Shown: one piece after another, positions 62,465-64,000 of the stretch | How positions within the stretch are numbered: the stretch's first letter is position 1 | Layout: every line of letters begins with the position of its first letter | NCBI RefSeq assembly: GCF_002407185.1 | Contig: NZ_CP023563.1 | Location: forward strand, 1,116,001-1,180,000 | Length of the DNA stretch: 64,000 nt | Reading direction: 5' to 3' | Origin: Brachybacterium vulturis | GTDB taxonomy: Bacteria; Actinomycetota; Actinomycetes; Actinomycetales; Dermabacteraceae | Translations under genes and position numbers: made by a program | The notes under the pieces: generated by a model | The model's database searches: none | The model's input: the letters and a program-made list of their open reading frames with translations, nothing else | Told to the model about the DNA's origin: nothing

Positions 62465-62630
62465 TCATCCACAAATTCCGCAAGGTTATCCACAATGAAC
62501 TGAGCACTGTTCTCCTGGAATATTTCCGGTATCAGGCCTGGTGGCGTTGGAGTGCCTGTGGCCTGCGCCGTTGAGGAGAGGGGAAGGCTCTGTGGTGTCG
62601 ACCGTTCCTCCCCGGTCGACGTTTTCCACA
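62465..62630. promoter_or_regulatory. Cluster of DnaA-box-like sequences
   Basis: TTATCCACA (62486-62494) is a perfect DnaA box. TCATCCACA (62465-62473) and TTTTCCACA (62622-62630) are close variants, and CCTCCACA lies near 62450. They occupy the most AT-rich part of a 402-base stretch (62278-62679) without a gene, between the tRNA-like sequence and the HNH gene. No replication gene adjoins, so a titration or regulatory site is more likely than an origin. Confidence 0.45.
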
Positions 62631-62679
62631 TTTCGCGTGGAGGCTTTCATCCGTCAGGGGTGAGGGGAATCATGGAGGC

Positions 62680-64000
62680 ATGTTCGAAAGCGCGAGTGAG
62701 ATCGATTCAGCCCCTGGTGATCCCCACCAGGCGCTCGTCGATGCCGTGCACGCCGGCGGTGCCCCGGTGCTCGCCGCGGCGCTCGGGGACCAGGGATTCG
62801 TGCTGCGGGAACTCGCCCTGCGACCCGGAGAGCTGTTCGTCCCCGATGAGGCGCTCGGCGCCGCGTACACGAACGTCGTGGGCATGATCCACGAGCTGCG
62901 CAGCGCGATGGACGCTCTCGAGGCGCGCACCGTCGTGGCCCTGGCCGAGTCGCTGACACTGCAGAAGCAGGCCGAGGCGCGGGCGCGCACGGCGCAGGAG
63001 GCGGATCAGGCCCCGCCCACCAGGAAGCTCCTGCGGGAGGCCACGAACGAGGCGACGCGGGAGGTCTCGATGCTGATCGGGAAGTCCCCGGCATCCGCCG
63101 CCCACTCCCTGGCATCCCAGCGCCGCCTGGTCGCGGACATGCCCGAGATGCTCACCGCTCTCGCGAGCGCGCAGGTCACCAGCACCTCCGCCCACAACAC
63201 CTCTCGCGCCGCCGCCCCGCTGTCACCGGCCCAGCGCCACGAGATGGACCGGCTGCTGGGCGAGCGCCTGCCCGATCTCGACGGCGCGGGTGCGGAGACC
63301 TGGGACGATGCCACAGTCGCTGCGATCGCGGCCGCAGATCCGGCCGGGCAGGAACGTCGCCACCAGCGAGCGAAGCAGGAACGGCACGTCACCGTCCGGC
63401 GTGCCGAGCACGGCATGGCCACCGTCTCCGCACGCGTCCCGGCCCTCGACGGCGCGAAGATCCGCAAGCGCCTCTCCCTCGAAGCCGAGCGCCTGCGCGC
63501 CGCCGGTGACCGGCGGGGCCACCAGGCGATCCAGGCCGACTCCTTCGTGGACACCCTGCTCGGTCAGGAGGACGCCATGGTGCCGACCACCCTCGACATC
63601 GGCATCATCATCACCGACCGGGCCCTCTTCCACCCGGGTGCCGGGGATCTGGCCCAGATCGAGGGGCACGGCACCGCCCCGGCCGAGGTGCTGCGCGACG
63701 AGCTGCGCGGGCCCCTCGGCGCGGCGCTCACGAAGGGGACGGACCGCGCGATGGGGCCCGACGGGCCTGCGCTGCGCGCCGTGATGAGGCGCCTGTACAC
63801 CCATCCGCTCACCGGCGAGCTGGTGGCGGTGGAGTCCCGTGCGCGAGCCTTCCCGGCGGCGCTGGCGAAGTTCATCCGCTGGCGGGACCTGGTGTGTCGC
63901 GCCCCCTACTGCGATGCTCCGATCCGGCAGACGGACCACATCCGTCCCCATGCGTCCGGCGGTGACACCTGCCTGGACAACGGGCAGGGGCTCTGCGCCT
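62680..64000 (+). CDS. DUF222/HNH endonuclease family protein, partial (3' end beyond window)
   Basis: An N-terminal 440 codons of a 13E12-type protein are visible. A helical DUF222 domain (LRELALRPGELFVPDEALGAAY, then AAHSLASQRRLVADMPEM) is followed by a beta-rich part (MVPTTLDIGIIIT) and the HNH zinc-type nuclease motif (CRAPYCDAP, then TDHIRPHASGGDT). Such genes are abundant, multi-copy elements in actinobacteria with homing-endonuclease-like character. ATG 62680 (MFESASEID) has GGAGG very close and GAGGGGA 14 bases upstream, so initiation is uncertain; ATG 62672 is in another frame. DnaA-box-like sequences lie upstream. Confidence 0.9.
   Translation, partial: MFESASEIDSAPGDPHQALVDAVHAGGAPVLAAALGDQGFVLRELALRPGELFVPDEALGAAYTNVVGMIHELRSAMDALEARTVVALAESLTLQKQAEARARTAQEADQAPPTRKLLREATNEATREVSMLIGKSPASAAHSLASQRRLVADMPEMLTALASAQVTSTSAHNTSRAAAPLSPAQRHEMDRLLGERLPDLDGAGAETWDDATVAAIAAADPAGQERRHQRAKQERHVTVRRAEHGMATVSARVPALDGAKIRKRLSLEAERLRAAGDRRGHQAIQADSFVDTLLGQEDAMVPTTLDIGIIITDRALFHPGAGDLAQIEGHGTAPAEVLRDELRGPLGAALTKGTDRAMGPDGPALRAVMRRLYTHPLTGELVAVESRARAFPAALAKFIRWRDLVCRAPYCDAPIRQTDHIRPHASGGDTCLDNGQGLCA

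Noticed and set aside
62465..62630. Chromosomal replication origin
   Set aside because: Too few DnaA boxes, no dnaA, dnaN or rpmH nearby and no extended AT-rich unwinding region.

Overview
The window is very GC-rich, densely coded and strand-mixed. Its strong GC bias at third codon positions, many 1-8 base ATGA/GTGA/TGATG gene overlaps and leaderless promoters point to a high-GC actinobacterium. One block (44109-53984) reproduces the gene order fhaA-fhaB-pstP-ftsW/rodA-pbpA-pknA-pknB-trpG known from mycobacteria, followed by DUF881 and crgA genes. That block usually lies near the chromosome origin. Member content (chondroitinase-like lyase, DUF6318, DUF222-HNH, class E sortase) suits Micrococcales, perhaps Dermabacteraceae such as Brachybacterium; this placement is inference from gene content only.

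Layout. 1-2373: a thiamin unit (TPP riboswitch, ThiD-TenA fusion, partial MFS transporter). 2456-6737: sbcDC DNA-end nuclease. 6765-9965: secreted chondroitinase-ABC-type lyase. 10116-12501: VanZ-like protein, Lrp regulator and divergent azlCD exporter. 12674-17186: DUF456 protein and a heterodimeric ABC exporter. 17199-22197: methyltransferase, a WXG100-like protein with two following unknown genes, and a DUF6318 protein. 22337-28943: a second heterodimeric ABC exporter and an amino-acid ABC importer. 29002-31200: repeats and paired 77-base palindromes around a lipoprotein gene and a DUF559-type gene. 31293-37129: an ether-lipid-type cluster. 37126-41685: small enzymes, CDF/ArsR metal pair, tRNA-Arg and an LppM-like lipoprotein. 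41830-53984: cell-division and Ser/Thr-kinase region. 54249-62074: paired serine hydrolases, folP2, sulfolipid genes (SQD1/SQD2 type), GNAT, membrane and pentapeptide proteins. 62204-64000: a degenerate tRNA-like gene, DnaA-box-like sequences and a DUF222-HNH gene cut by the window edge.

How genes work together. The two lipid loci are the most striking. Fatty acyl reductase-HAD, SDR, PlsC and alkyl-DHAP synthase homologues together cover the steps for making ether-linked glycerolipids. SQD1 and SQD2 homologues would make sulfoquinovosyl diacylglycerol. Both imply an unusual membrane. The kinase/FHA/phosphatase block controls envelope synthesis through PbpA and FtsW/RodA.

Regulation seen in the sequence: a TPP riboswitch; at least eight promoters whose -10 box sits 6-7 bases before the start codon (leaderless mRNAs); and three copies of a palindrome ATGGGGAGTNCTCCCCAT placed 24-25 bases upstream of a -10-like box, each in front of a gene for an exported or surface-type protein, which looks like an activator regulon.
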